NCBI GenBank assembly: GCA_021325355.1
Contig: JAJPHI010000023.1
Span: 175,965 to 239,964, forward strand
Source: Pseudomonadota bacterium
GTDB taxonomy: Bacteria > Desulfobacterota > Binatia > Binatales > Binataceae
DNA length: 64,000 bases
Reading direction: 5' to 3'
Both the position numbers and the translations under genes were made by a program. Every line of letters begins with the position of its first letter. Position 1 is the first letter of the stretch. Shown in pieces: positions 34,272 through 42,875 of the stretch. A model generated the notes under the pieces. It saw only the letters and a list, made by a program, of their open reading frames with translations, had not been told where the DNA came from and ran no database searches.

Positions 34272-34990
34272 CGAAGGTCTTCTAACTCCTGCAGCGCAGC
34301 GATCGTGAAATCCGCGCAATGCGCATCGGGACGGTTGGGATCGGCGCCCTGATGGCGCAGCCAGACCGATTTGAGCCCGAGTTGTCGCGCGGGGGCACAA
34401 TCCTTGGAGAGCGAGTCACCGACCATCGCCGTCTCGGGCGGCGCGACCTCGATCATCGCGAGGGCGGCGCGATAGAGCCGCAGGTCGGGCTTGTAAAGGC
34501 CGAGGTTGGCGGAATCGGCGATCGCGTGAAGGAGCGGGCCGAAACCGGCGTCGGCGAGCACGCGATCGAGGTTGCCGTAAAAGTTCGAAACGATGCCGAG
34601 CGTGAAGCGTCGCGCGAGGCGTTCGAGGATGACACGACTCTGCGCGAGACCGGCAGCGGTCTCGGCGGCGAATGGGGCGACGATCCGCTCGACCAGATCG
34701 CTGCGGGAAACGGCGCGGAGTTGCCGAAGGGTCGGGGCTGGCAGCGGCGTATCCGCGGTGTCGAGAAAGCGCAACTGAGTCTCGACCAGGAAGCGCAGGA
34801 GATCGACCAGATTGCGGCCGCGCAGGATGACCGTCGAGCGGTAGGCGAGGCGAGTGGCGTAATCGAAGGCGGGATCCAGCTCGCGCCGTGTTATAGCGAC
34901 GCCGGCGGCCTGGTAGTGATCGACAAAGCGATCGAGCCAGTGGCGGGGGCTATCGAGGGTGCCGCCGAAGTCGAAGAGCAACGCGCGCAT
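34256..34990 (-). CDS. HAD-superfamily protein with altered catalytic motif
   Basis: A 244-residue haloacid dehalogenase-fold protein. Motif I reads LLFDFGGTLDS: nucleophile Asp7 is present but the acid/base Asp expected two residues later is Gly. Motif II is TLGIVSNFYGN with Ser, motif III KPDLRLY and motif IV MVGDSLSKDCAPARQLG. The Gly is seen in a subset of HAD proteins and may reduce or change phosphatase activity. A helical cap lies at about 15-95. It is the first gene of the HAD/nucleotidyltransferase/ATP-grasp operon. Family firm, activity unclear. Confidence 0.75.
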   Translation of the reverse strand: MRALLFDFGGTLDSPRHWLDRFVDHYQAAGVAITRRELDPAFDYATRLAYRSTVILRGRNLVDLLRFLVETQLRFLDTADTPLPAPTLRQLRAVSRSDLVERIVAPFAAETAAGLAQSRVILERLARRFTLGIVSNFYGNLDRVLADAGFGPLLHAIADSANLGLYKPDLRLYRAALAMIEVAPPETAMVGDSLSKDCAPARQLGLKSVWLRHQGADPNRPDAHCADFTIAALQELEDLRWDPS

Positions 34991-35062
34991 CGCCCAAGCT
35001 TAGCAGGCGAGCGATAGGGCGGGCGATTTGGCGGTTGTCTGACAGCGCCGGTTTCGGCGCGG

Positions 35063-35797
35063 CTAGGCGCGGCTCGCCGGACCGAAATCGGGTAAGAGCC
35101 GGCGAAGATCGTCGGGCGCGACCTCGGCGACGGCGCCGCGCGGCAGTCGGGCGAGTTCGAAGGGTCCGTAGGCGACGCGAATCAGCCGCGTAACCTGCAG
35201 GCGCAGCGCCTGCATGACGCGCCGAATTTCGCGATTCTTGCCCTCGCGCAGGCTTAGCGTGAGCCAGGCGTTGCTGCCGATCCGCCGATCGAGGTGGGCC
35301 TCGATTGGCCGATAGTGGAGGCCCTCGAGGGTGACACCATCGGCGAGGGTCGCGAGGGCCGCGGTGTCGACTGGGCCGTGGACGCGGACGCGGTAGATAC
35401 GGACGAGCGCCTGCGCCGGATGCTCGAGGTAACGGGCGAGCGCGCCGTCGTTGGTGAGCAGCAGCAGGCCCTCGGTATCGTAATCGAGCCGCCCGACGGA
35501 GATGACGCGCGGCAGATTCTTCGGCAGATGCGCGAAGATCGTCGGACGACCCTGCGGATCGCGCGCGGTGGTCAGGAGACCGGCGGGTTTGTGATAACGC
35601 CAGAGGCGGACCGGTTCGCGGGCGGCAAGCCAGCGGCCATCGAGCGCGAGGCTGTCGTCGGGGCCGACCAGCGTCGCCGGATGGGTGACGAGTGCGCCGT
35701 TAACCGTGATGCGGCGGTCGGCGATCAGCCGCTCGCATTCGCGGCGGGAAGCGACGCCCATCCGGGCCAGGACTTTGGCGATACGCTGTTTTTCCAA
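35063..35797 (-). CDS. RsuA/RluB-family ribosomal pseudouridine synthase
   Basis: A 244-residue enzyme that isomerises uridine in rRNA. An S4 RNA-binding domain spans about 1-60 (QRIAKVLARMGVASRRECERLIADRRITVNG). The catalytic Asp is in GRLDYDTEGLLLLTNDG near residue 103. LREGKNREIRRVMQALRL is the RsuA/RluB signature. RluB or RluF-like target (23S) or RsuA (16S) cannot be told apart safely. It stands between the HAD operon and the MlrC gene. Confidence 0.9.
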   Translation of the reverse strand: MEKQRIAKVLARMGVASRRECERLIADRRITVNGALVTHPATLVGPDDSLALDGRWLAAREPVRLWRYHKPAGLLTTARDPQGRPTIFAHLPKNLPRVISVGRLDYDTEGLLLLTNDGALARYLEHPAQALVRIYRVRVHGPVDTAALATLADGVTLEGLHYRPIEAHLDRRIGSNAWLTLSLREGKNREIRRVMQALRLQVTRLIRVAYGPFELARLPRGAVAEVAPDDLRRLLPDFGPASRA

Positions 35798-35907
35798 GGG
35801 CGGCGCGGGCCTCGTGGCAGGGTCTCGTGCGAGTCTAGCAGGAGGGCCGGTGCGAGCCGTCGCGCAAAGGGACCGCGATCAACGGCGAAAAGCGTCGGCG
35901 CGCCGCG

Positions 35908-37371
35908 TCAGATATCGTCGAGGGGGAAGACGGGGCGGCGGATCCGGCGGAAAGGCAGGCGCGAAGGAATCTGGGTGGCGAGGCCGGGCGTATCGACATC
36001 GATGACCTTGCGGGCGAGGCCGGCAAACCCCGCCCAATGCTGCATCTCGGCCTTGCAGACGAGGATTTTGCGCTCGGTTGGTTCGATCCCGAGGCTGCGG
36101 AAATGGTTGGGCTCGAAAACGAGGACGGGCCGGGAGGTGAGAATCACTTCGAGGCCGCCGCAGTCGATGACCGCGGTGGGTCCGCGATGGACCGTACCGG
36201 CGTTGAAGCGCGTGCTGGCGGTAAAGACGCCGTCGTGGAGGGTGCGCACGCGTCCGCGGATCGTCACCGGATCGCCGTGGAAGCGATCGGTCTTGCCGCC
36301 GACCGCGAGCTCGACCTGGCGCCCGACGCCCGCGGCGAGCGCCTGTTGGACGGCTTCGGGATCGGCAATATTGCCAATCACCGCCCCGCGCGCATCCTGC
36401 CTGAGCAATTCGGCGAGGAGGGCGGTGCCGTCGCCCGGGGTGCCGGCGCCGCCGCTATCGGCGAGGTCGCCGAGCACGATCGGGCCCTCATCGGCGGCGA
36501 TCGCCTCGCGGACGGCGTCTTCAACCGCAACCATGTCGGTATGAAAAGCGTGGCGCTTCTGCCAGCAGGCTTCCTTAATGCGCTCGGCGATATCACGGGC
36601 GAGGGCCGGTTCGCCGTTGGTCGTGACGGTGACGCTGATGCCGGTTTCGCGACGGTCGGAGACGAAGAAGCCGCCGAGCAGTGAGATATCGAGGATGCGG
36701 GAATCGCGTTGGGACTCAATCCGCACGAGGCGCATCAGGTGGTCCATCGGCCATCCGGGGGCGATATAGAGCTTCTGGAGCGCCGGCGCCATCGGGGGCT
36801 GTGCCCAGGCGCTGACCGGGGTGAGCGAGCGATCGCGGATGCCGGCCATGACCCGGGCCGCCAGCCGTCCGGTTTCGGCGAAGTCGTAATGCGGATTGGT
36901 CTTCACGCCGATGAGCATTGTCGCCTGGTCGACCATCAGGTGAGTGACGTTGGCGTGACCGTCGAGCGAGACGATCACGGGTGTCTGCGGACCGACGAGG
37001 TTGCGGACCGCGGCGAGGAGATCGCCTTCGCAATCGTCGAGGCGGTCGCTGGCGGCGGTCCCATGCATCTGGAGGAAAACACCATCAAGCGGAGCCGCGG
37101 CCCGAATCGCGTCGAGCAATTCCTGTTTGGCCCATTCGTGAGCATCGTCAGGAATTTTGCCGGCGAGGCCCGGAAAGACAAAGCGCAGCGGCACGACCTC
37201 CCATCCCAGTCTGCGGGCCGCCTGGGCGAAGCCGCCAAGGGCGCCGTCGCCGCCGGCGAGCCGCATCACGGCCTCATCGCGGAGCATCGCGCGGCGAAAG
37301 CGTTCGAGCGGAATGCGCTGAGTGGCGAAGCTATTGGCCGCGACGAGGTATCCACCGATGGCAACGCGCAT
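35908..37371 (-). CDS. MlrC-like (M81 family) metallopeptidase
   Basis: A 487-residue member of the family named after microcystinase MlrC. DGVFLQMHGTAASDRLDDCEGDLL (Asp-x-Glu-Gly zinc site), SLDGHANVTHLMVD and NPHYDFAETGRLAARVM (His and Asp metal ligands) occupy about 97-175. The C-terminal domain holds VLGDLADSGGAGTPGDGTALL and VIDCGGLEVILTSRPV, conserved across M81. Substrate is unlikely to be microcystin itself; homologues are widespread and probably cleave small amide or lactam compounds. Monocistronic or with the XRE gene, 71 bases upstream. Confidence 0.88.
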   Translation of the reverse strand: MRVAIGGYLVAANSFATQRIPLERFRRAMLRDEAVMRLAGGDGALGGFAQAARRLGWEVVPLRFVFPGLAGKIPDDAHEWAKQELLDAIRAAAPLDGVFLQMHGTAASDRLDDCEGDLLAAVRNLVGPQTPVIVSLDGHANVTHLMVDQATMLIGVKTNPHYDFAETGRLAARVMAGIRDRSLTPVSAWAQPPMAPALQKLYIAPGWPMDHLMRLVRIESQRDSRILDISLLGGFFVSDRRETGISVTVTTNGEPALARDIAERIKEACWQKRHAFHTDMVAVEDAVREAIAADEGPIVLGDLADSGGAGTPGDGTALLAELLRQDARGAVIGNIADPEAVQQALAAGVGRQVELAVGGKTDRFHGDPVTIRGRVRTLHDGVFTASTRFNAGTVHRGPTAVIDCGGLEVILTSRPVLVFEPNHFRSLGIEPTERKILVCKAEMQHWAGFAGLARKVIDVDTPGLATQIPSRLPFRRIRRPVFPLDDI

Positions 37372-37442
37372 GACAGGCCTCCGAGGGGGAGATCGTCGGA
37401 TAATCCGACGGACGGCGGAGGGAGTGCAAGCGTGGGCGGTGG

Positions 37443-38021
37443 TTACAGGTCGTCGTCGAGGACCGCCTGGCGGATGCTGTTGAGGATGAAAAGGAAGGAG
37501 CGCGGCGCGTCGATTCGTCCGAGGAGGGCGACCTGAGCAAGGATGCTCAGTTCGGCTTTACTGACCTTGTGGCGAGCAAGGAGCGCCTTGTTGCTACTGA
37601 ACTGCTTCCAGGCATCGTCCCTGGCGATCGCTGGCGGCGTCGCGTCACGCAGAGGGACGAAATCGCGCGCCTCAGGATGAGAGAGCAGGATCAACGACTC
37701 GCGTTCGAGGCTCAGAACGTCGGCGATGCGGCCGAGCAGAGTAAGGGAGGGACGACGCCGATCGAGTTCGAGATAGGCCACATGAGCGGGTTTGACCTTG
37801 AGCATCACGGCCAGTTCACGCTGCGTCAGTTGCAGGGCGAGCCGCCGGGCGCGGATGAGACTCCCCAAGGTCCGCTTATCGGCAGTGCCGCTGCGCCGTC
37901 GACGGGTCGAGGGGCGGCGCTTCAAGGCGGGCGGCTGCCTGGGGGACGAACGGTCGGCGCGCGGTTCAGGAGGATGAAAGGCGCCGGAGTCGCGTCCGTT
38001 GACAAGAGTCGTGGTATCCAT
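37443..38021 (-). CDS. XRE-family transcriptional regulator
   Basis: A 192-residue DNA-binding protein. A basic, proline-rich N-terminus (residues 1-50) precedes a lambda-repressor-like helix-turn-helix at about 51-108 (TLGSLIRARRLALQLTQRELAVML; VKPAHVAYLELDRRRPSL). No ligand domain is recognised; the C-terminal ~80 residues are helical. The ATG at 38021 has no good ribosome site, so translation could be leaderless or begin later. A promoter with two nine-base direct repeats lies immediately upstream and suggests autoregulation. Target genes, possibly the downstream MlrC gene, are inferred from adjacency. Confidence 0.78.
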   Translation of the reverse strand: MDTTTLVNGRDSGAFHPPEPRADRSSPRQPPALKRRPSTRRRRSGTADKRTLGSLIRARRLALQLTQRELAVMLKVKPAHVAYLELDRRRPSLTLLGRIADVLSLERESLILLSHPEARDFVPLRDATPPAIARDDAWKQFSSNKALLARHKVSKAELSILAQVALLGRIDAPRSFLFILNSIRQAVLDDDL

Positions 38022-38026
38022 CTAGT

Positions 38027-38070
38027 GCCAAATATGGAATAGTATGGCCAAATATATTGGATGATTGCAA
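38027..38070 (-). promoter_or_regulatory. Promoter and repeat operator of the XRE gene
   Basis: On the minus strand TTGCAA (38065-38070) and CATACT (38041-38046) form -35 and -10 boxes 18 bases apart. The nine-base sequence ATATTTGGC occurs twice, at 38047-38055 in the spacer and at 38027-38035 next to the start, exactly 20 bases apart, so on one helix face. Binding of the encoded repressor there would block transcription. Confidence 0.55.
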
Positions 38071-38231
38071 TAAAGACGGCGCGTCAGGATGAAAGTAGCA
38101 ACGGGCCGCTTTGAGGCGGCGGGAGGGGTCACGGCTTTTCACCATATCGCGGTTGTCCCTGTCAACCCTTCGCCGAGGGCCTGCTCAAGCACGAGCCCCG
38201 GACCTTCTGGCGGCTCAGGCAGCGATGTCAG

Positions 38232-39035
38232 CTAGGGCGGCGGCAGCGATTGCGCGAGCGCGATGAGGTTTTGCGGCAACACGTGGATAAGGCCATGGCG
38301 GGGCGCGTCAATATCGGCAATCAGGTAGAACGCCGCGGAGAACAGCACCGGCATCACCAGCAGAATGGGCCGGCGCCGGGTATTTGAGTTGAAGCCGATC
38401 AGGATGCTGCATCCGATGGCGAGCAGCGCCATCAGCAGCCATGCACCCTCGGGGATGTGATACCACCAGGCCGCCTGCGTATAACCCTGAGCATTGATGA
38501 CATCATTCATGCCGGAGGCGACCAAGGCATTCACCTGGTTTGGCTGTCTTGCGGCGTCGCGCTCGGTGATGGCCCACATGCGGGCTTGAAGGCGGGCGGT
38601 ATCTTCGTTGGTGAGTGCGAGCTCGTGATCGGAACGGGTTGCGTAGAAGCGTATGCGATCGTGCAGATATTCGCGCAGCAACGCGCGAAGTTCAGCGGCG
38701 TCGGCAGCCGGCAGCAGGCCGGCGCGCAGATACTCGGTGCCGATGGCGTTGGCTTCCTCCTCTTCATAGTTCTTGCGCTGGTCGTAGCGTCCGGCGGCCA
38801 GTGAAAAACTGAAGCCGATGATAAGGCCAAGGAGGGTCAGGGCTGAGCCTACAATCAAGTCCATGTCACGACGCTCGTTCGTATGGAGCGACGGCGTCTT
38901 GCGACCGATGAGGATGCCGAGCCATAGCGAGAGGCCAAAGATCAGCGCGGAAAGCAGAAAGACGAGCAGGGGCGAGCCCTGAACGACGTCAAAATCCCAG
39001 GTGAAGGCGGAAATTTGCGGCAGCGTCATGAGCAT
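38232..39035 (-). CDS. Bestrophin-like (DUF4239) membrane protein
   Basis: A 267-residue membrane protein. Hydrophobic spans lie at about 20-42 (LLVFLLSALIFGLSLWLGIL), 60-80 (LTLLGLIIGFSFSLAAG), 200-216 (WLLMALLAIGCSILIGF) and 223-242. YDQRKNYEEEEANAIGTEYLRA, a charged helix after the second span, is the hallmark of the bestrophin-like DUF4239 group. This topology, two N-terminal and two C-terminal spans, matches the family. Ion-channel activity is inferred only from the family name. No partner gene. Confidence 0.78.
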   Translation of the reverse strand: MLMTLPQISAFTWDFDVVQGSPLLVFLLSALIFGLSLWLGILIGRKTPSLHTNERRDMDLIVGSALTLLGLIIGFSFSLAAGRYDQRKNYEEEEANAIGTEYLRAGLLPAADAAELRALLREYLHDRIRFYATRSDHELALTNEDTARLQARMWAITERDAARQPNQVNALVASGMNDVINAQGYTQAAWWYHIPEGAWLLMALLAIGCSILIGFNSNTRRRPILLVMPVLFSAAFYLIADIDAPRHGLIHVLPQNLIALAQSLPPP

Positions 39036-39055
39036 TCCAGGATATCAAGGGAGAA

Positions 39056-39529
39056 TCACGAGACGGATTGCGCAGGGATAAGGGCTGCGAACTCGGCGCG
39101 CGCGCGACTCAGATGGGTGGCGTCCCAGTAGATACGATGGCAATGCTCGCAGAGTGCGAACCTGTCGTGCGTCGCGTAGACGAACGGCGGCACGCGGCGG
39201 CCGACGACATCGCGCGGGACCTCGTGCAGTAGGGTGTTGCATCGCGAGCATCGGCTAAAGGCGAAGCGTTGCGGATCGAAGGGATGATGGGCGAGCACTT
39301 CGCGCAACTGGTCGCGAAAGAGCTGCGCCTGCAGATAGAGCACGTCGGGGGCGGTCCGCAGCCGTTTATCGCGGGTAAGAAAGGGCCGACCCTCGAGCCG
39401 CGCACGATGGAGGGCCTCCGCGCCGCCCAGCTCCGGATCACAGGTAACGTCGGCGCCGAGCAGGCGGAGCCATCGGGCCAGTCGCTGGAGCATCCTGTCG
39501 GCAGCCAGGCGCGGCGGCGCTTCTGTCAT
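39056..39529 (-). CDS. Mut7-C RNase-domain protein
   Basis: A 157-residue PIN-like nuclease with a zinc ribbon. APPRLAADRMLQRLARWLRLLGADV and FLTRDKRL supply the acidic catalytic residues (Asp at 11 and the Asp of TRDK). Four cysteines form a zinc ribbon: CSRC near 94-97 and CEHC near 127-130. It occupies a small divergent pair with the hydrolase gene at 39586. Biological RNA target unknown; RNA turnover or toxin-like roles are inferred. Confidence 0.85.
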   Translation of the reverse strand: MTEAPPRLAADRMLQRLARWLRLLGADVTCDPELGGAEALHRARLEGRPFLTRDKRLRTAPDVLYLQAQLFRDQLREVLAHHPFDPQRFAFSRCSRCNTLLHEVPRDVVGRRVPPFVYATHDRFALCEHCHRIYWDATHLSRARAEFAALIPAQSVS

Positions 39530-39585
39530 AACGAATCGATGTAGTATAGCAGCGGAGAGCGGTCGAGCGCCGCGAGGGGTCGGTG

Positions 39586-40230
39586 ATGAACGAACAGGCG
39601 GTAACGTTCCCGTCGGATGAACTCAAGCTGGAGGGGCTTTTGGCACTTCCGGAGAACGCGCCGGCGAGGCGCGGCGGCGTCGTCTGCCATCCGCATCCGC
39701 TGTATGGCGGGTCGATGTACAACAACGTGGTTGATGCGGCACTGGCGGCGATGTGGCGATTGGGATGGGCAACGTTGCGCTTCAATTTTCGGGGAGTCGG
39801 CGCGAGCGAAGGCGAGCATGCCAATGGCATCGGTGAAGCGGGTGATGCGGCGGCGGCAGTGCGCTTCCTGACTGCGCGGGCGGAGGTGCAGCCGCACGCG
39901 ACGGTGCTCGCGGGATATTCCTTCGGCGCGATGGCCGCGATGGCGGCCGCCGCATCAGTCAAGGACCTGGGTGCCCTGGTGCTGATCGCGCTGCCGCTGC
40001 AGATGGCGGATACGCAGAAGCTCGAGCAGTTTCCGCATCCGATCATATTGGTTGGCGGCGACAGCGACGCTTATTGCCCGGAGCGGGGCTTGCGGACGCT
40101 TCATGGGAAGCTCGGCGCGCGGGCGGAGCTCGCGATAATCGAGGGCGCCGACCATTTCTTCGGCGGTTACGAAGAGGAGCTGGCCGGGGCGCTGGAAGGC
40201 CGGCTCGCCGCTATCGCCGCGGCGAGTTAG
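39586..40230 (+). CDS. Alpha/beta hydrolase of the OsmC-unrelated short-dienelactone type
   Basis: A 214-residue serine hydrolase. LEGLLALPENAPARRGGVVCHPHPLYGGS starts the core, the nucleophile elbow is GYSFG near 108-112, and VGGDSDAYCP (Asp) and IIEGADHFFGG (His) complete the triad. Members act on esters or short lactones. A GTG at 39583 precedes the ATG used here. Its 3' end overlaps the converging Nudix gene by 20 bases. Confidence 0.85.
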   Translation: MNEQAVTFPSDELKLEGLLALPENAPARRGGVVCHPHPLYGGSMYNNVVDAALAAMWRLGWATLRFNFRGVGASEGEHANGIGEAGDAAAAVRFLTARAEVQPHATVLAGYSFGAMAAMAAAASVKDLGALVLIALPLQMADTQKLEQFPHPIILVGGDSDAYCPERGLRTLHGKLGARAELAIIEGADHFFGGYEEELAGALEGRLAAIAAAS

Positions 40231-40726
40231 CCGAAGTGGTTGCGGCCAGCAGATGGGCCGCTTTGGCGATGAGGTCGCGCTCGCTCTTGTGGCTGGCGCG
40301 GCGGCGCGCTTCGGCGAGCGGTATCCAGACGACCTCGTCGATTTCGTGGTCGTGCCTGGAGGGATCGCCGCCGGCGTATTCCATCAGGAAGAAATGCACT
40401 CGTTTGAAGATGCGAATCGGCTTGTCAGTGGCGCGCGAGCGCCATGAATAAAGATAAGTGACCTGGCCCAGGGGCTTGCCGGGTCGGACCTCGAGTCCGC
40501 TCTCCTCGCGCGCTTCGCGCAGGGCGGCTTCGAGAACGCTCTCGCCCGCTTCGACGTGACCCTTGGGGAGGACCCAGGTGTTCTTGCCGGCCGGGCGCAC
40601 CAGGACGACTTCGACATGGCCGTCGGGAGCCAGGCGCCAGATGAGGCCGCCAGCCGAGACTTCGCGGCGCACCTCGAGCCTCGCTCCGGCATTGGTCTTC
40701 AGCGCTGGATTCTTTCCGGCAGGCAT
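40211..40726 (-). CDS. Nudix hydrolase
   Basis: A 171-residue NUDIX pyrophosphatase. The Nudix box GHVEAGESVLEAALREAREESGL fits GX5EX7REUXEEXGU in full near residues 77-99. VLVRPAGKNTWVLPKGHVE precedes it. The family removes or recycles dinucleoside polyphosphates and nucleotide sugars; the substrate is not clear, though the RNA- or diadenosine-type fits the sequence. Codons before the box leave room for a non-conserved N-terminal ~20 residues. It follows recG by 22 bases on the same strand. Confidence 0.88.
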   Translation of the reverse strand: MPAGKNPALKTNAGARLEVRREVSAGGLIWRLAPDGHVEVVLVRPAGKNTWVLPKGHVEAGESVLEAALREAREESGLEVRPGKPLGQVTYLYSWRSRATDKPIRIFKRVHFFLMEYAGGDPSRHDHEIDEVVWIPLAEARRRASHKSERDLIAKAAHLLAATTSANSPRR

Positions 40727-40748
40727 CGCGGGTCAATGATCGGCATGT

Positions 40749-42872
40749 TCAGCCTATATTGCCGAGACTGAAGCCGAAAGACTGCAGGCGCCGGATCGCG
40801 CGACGGGCGGTTCCCGAGGCGGGGGTTGACAGGGTGGGATCCTGCCGCAGCCACGCTTCGGCGAGGGCGCCGCTACGCTCGACGAGGGCCAAATCGTCGA
40901 TTAAAGCAGCAAAGCGCAGCGGCAGCGCACCGGTCTGGCGCGCGCCCAACAGGTCGCCGGGTCCGCGCGTCCTCAGATCGAGTTCGGCGACGGCGTCGCC
41001 GCGCGCGGTCTCCGCCAGCTCCTGAAGCCGCGTCCGGGCTGCGGTCGAGGCGTCGTGGGACACGACCATCAGGCAATGCGAGGGCGCGGGGCCACGGCCG
41101 ACGCGACCGCGCAACTGATGCAATTGGCTGAGGCCGTAGCGTTCGGCGGCGATGATGACCATCATGGTCGCTTCGGGGACATCGACGCCGACTTCGATCA
41201 CGGTGGTGGCGACCAACAGGTCAAGGCGGCCGTCGCGGAAGTCGCGCATGACACGTTCTTTTTCGCCCGCGCGCATCCGACCGTGCAGGACGCCGATGCG
41301 AAAATCGCCAAGGACGCGGGACAGCCGGTCTGCCGCGGCTTTGACGGTCGGCGTGTCGTCCTCGTCGCTCTCGATAAGCGGCAGCACGTAGTAGGCGCGA
41401 TGGCCGTTGGTGAGCTCGGCCCGCAGCAGCGAATCGACGCGAGGCAACTCGGCGTCATCGACGACGGTGGTGGTGACGGGTGTGCGTCCGGCGGGCGTCT
41501 CGTCGAGCACGGAAACGTCAACGTTTCGAAAGAGGGTCAGCGCGAGACTGCGGGGAATCGGCGTGGCGCTCATCAGCAGCACGTTGGCCTGCGCCCCCAG
41601 GTCAAGGAGGCGGACGCGATCGAAGACGCCGAAGCGATGCTGTTCGTCGATTACCGCGAGACCGAGGCGGTCGACGCGCACGCCCTGCTGGATCAGGGCG
41701 TGAGTGCCGAAGGCGACCGGTATCTGACCGCGGGCGAGCGCGCGCAGGATACGGCCGCGCTCACCCGGGGTGAGGCTGCCGGTGATGAGCACGCTGGTGA
41801 TGCCGAGCGGGCCGCAGAGTTGCGTAAAGTTGCGAAAAAGCTGCTCGGCCAATAATTCCGTCGGCGCCATCACGACCGCCTGCCATCCGGAGCCGACCGC
41901 GCGCAGGATGGCGGCGAAGGCGACCAGGGTTTTGCCGCTGCCGACGTCGCCCACCAGGATGCGGTTCATTGGCGACGGGGTGGCGAGGTCGGAATCGATC
42001 TCGCGGATGGCGCGCTGCTGGGCCTGAGTCGGGGTGAAGGGCAGGGCGGCCAGCAACTTCGCGCGCAGATCGTCGCCGCCGGTCAGGATAGCGCCGGCGC
42101 GACGGCGCAGCCGCTGGCGGTCGAGCGCCATCGCCAACTGGAAGGCGAACAGCTCGTCGAGCGCGAGTGTCTGATGGTACGGAGTCCTGCCGGCGGTCAG
42201 GGCTGCCGGATCGGCGTCGGGGGGCGGCTGATGAAGGTAGGCGAGGGCGTCGAGGACGCCCGGTTGCTCGAGTTGCGCGCGCACTTCCGCCGGGATGGCA
42301 TCGAGGTCAGCGCCCCGCGCGCGTTTCAGCGCTTCGCGAACGATGGCGGCAAAAAGGTTCTGGGGAATCTCGGGTGGCAGCCGGTAAATTGGTCGGACGG
42401 AAAGCGCGGCGATCGCCGAGGCGCGGAACAACTCCGGATGGAGCATCTCGAGGCGTCCCGAGGTGTCGGTGGTGACCCGACCAAGGAGCGCGACGGTTTC
42501 GCCGAGTGGCAGGCGGCCGTCGCCATAAAGGTTGAACCAGGCGACGCGCAAGCGGGCGTCGTCAGCGTCGGCGAGCGTGGCCGTGGCAATGCGCCGGCCG
42601 CGCATTTGGCGCATCGGACGAGTTTTGAAGTCGAGCAGGCGACCAGCGACCAGCGCGGTCGTCCCGGGAAGCAAATCGCGGATACGGTCGCGGCGGCGCA
42701 GATCCTGGTAACGGACGGGGATATGGAAGAGCGCGTCGCGGAAGGTTTGCAGGCCGCGACGGGCGAGCACCTCGCCACGTTTCGGGCCGATCCCACTGAA
42801 CGCGGCGAGGCTCGCGTCCAGCGGATCGGACGAAGCTTTCAGGGGCTGGTCCGTGAAGGGCGCATCGGGCAT
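40749..42872 (-). CDS. recG: ATP-dependent DNA helicase RecG
   Basis: A 707-residue helicase that reverses stalled forks and resolves branched DNA. The N-terminal wedge domain includes RGLQTFRDALFHIPVRYQDLRR. Walker A is VGDVGSGKTLVA, DEQH box is VIDEQHRFGV and motif VI is QLRGRVGRGPAPSHCLM. TVIEVGVDVPEATMMVIIAAERYGLSQLHQLRG is characteristic of RecG. It begins three bases after carB, so it closes the pyr operon. Full length. Confidence 0.96.
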   Translation of the reverse strand: MPDAPFTDQPLKASSDPLDASLAAFSGIGPKRGEVLARRGLQTFRDALFHIPVRYQDLRRRDRIRDLLPGTTALVAGRLLDFKTRPMRQMRGRRIATATLADADDARLRVAWFNLYGDGRLPLGETVALLGRVTTDTSGRLEMLHPELFRASAIAALSVRPIYRLPPEIPQNLFAAIVREALKRARGADLDAIPAEVRAQLEQPGVLDALAYLHQPPPDADPAALTAGRTPYHQTLALDELFAFQLAMALDRQRLRRRAGAILTGGDDLRAKLLAALPFTPTQAQQRAIREIDSDLATPSPMNRILVGDVGSGKTLVAFAAILRAVGSGWQAVVMAPTELLAEQLFRNFTQLCGPLGITSVLITGSLTPGERGRILRALARGQIPVAFGTHALIQQGVRVDRLGLAVIDEQHRFGVFDRVRLLDLGAQANVLLMSATPIPRSLALTLFRNVDVSVLDETPAGRTPVTTTVVDDAELPRVDSLLRAELTNGHRAYYVLPLIESDEDDTPTVKAAADRLSRVLGDFRIGVLHGRMRAGEKERVMRDFRDGRLDLLVATTVIEVGVDVPEATMMVIIAAERYGLSQLHQLRGRVGRGPAPSHCLMVVSHDASTAARTRLQELAETARGDAVAELDLRTRGPGDLLGARQTGALPLRFAALIDDLALVERSGALAEAWLRQDPTLSTPASGTARRAIRRLQSFGFSLGNIG

Positions 42873-42875
42873 CGC

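Noticed and set aside
34319..35017. 232-codon frame opposite the HAD gene
   Set aside because: The HAD frame has four clear motifs, this one has none.
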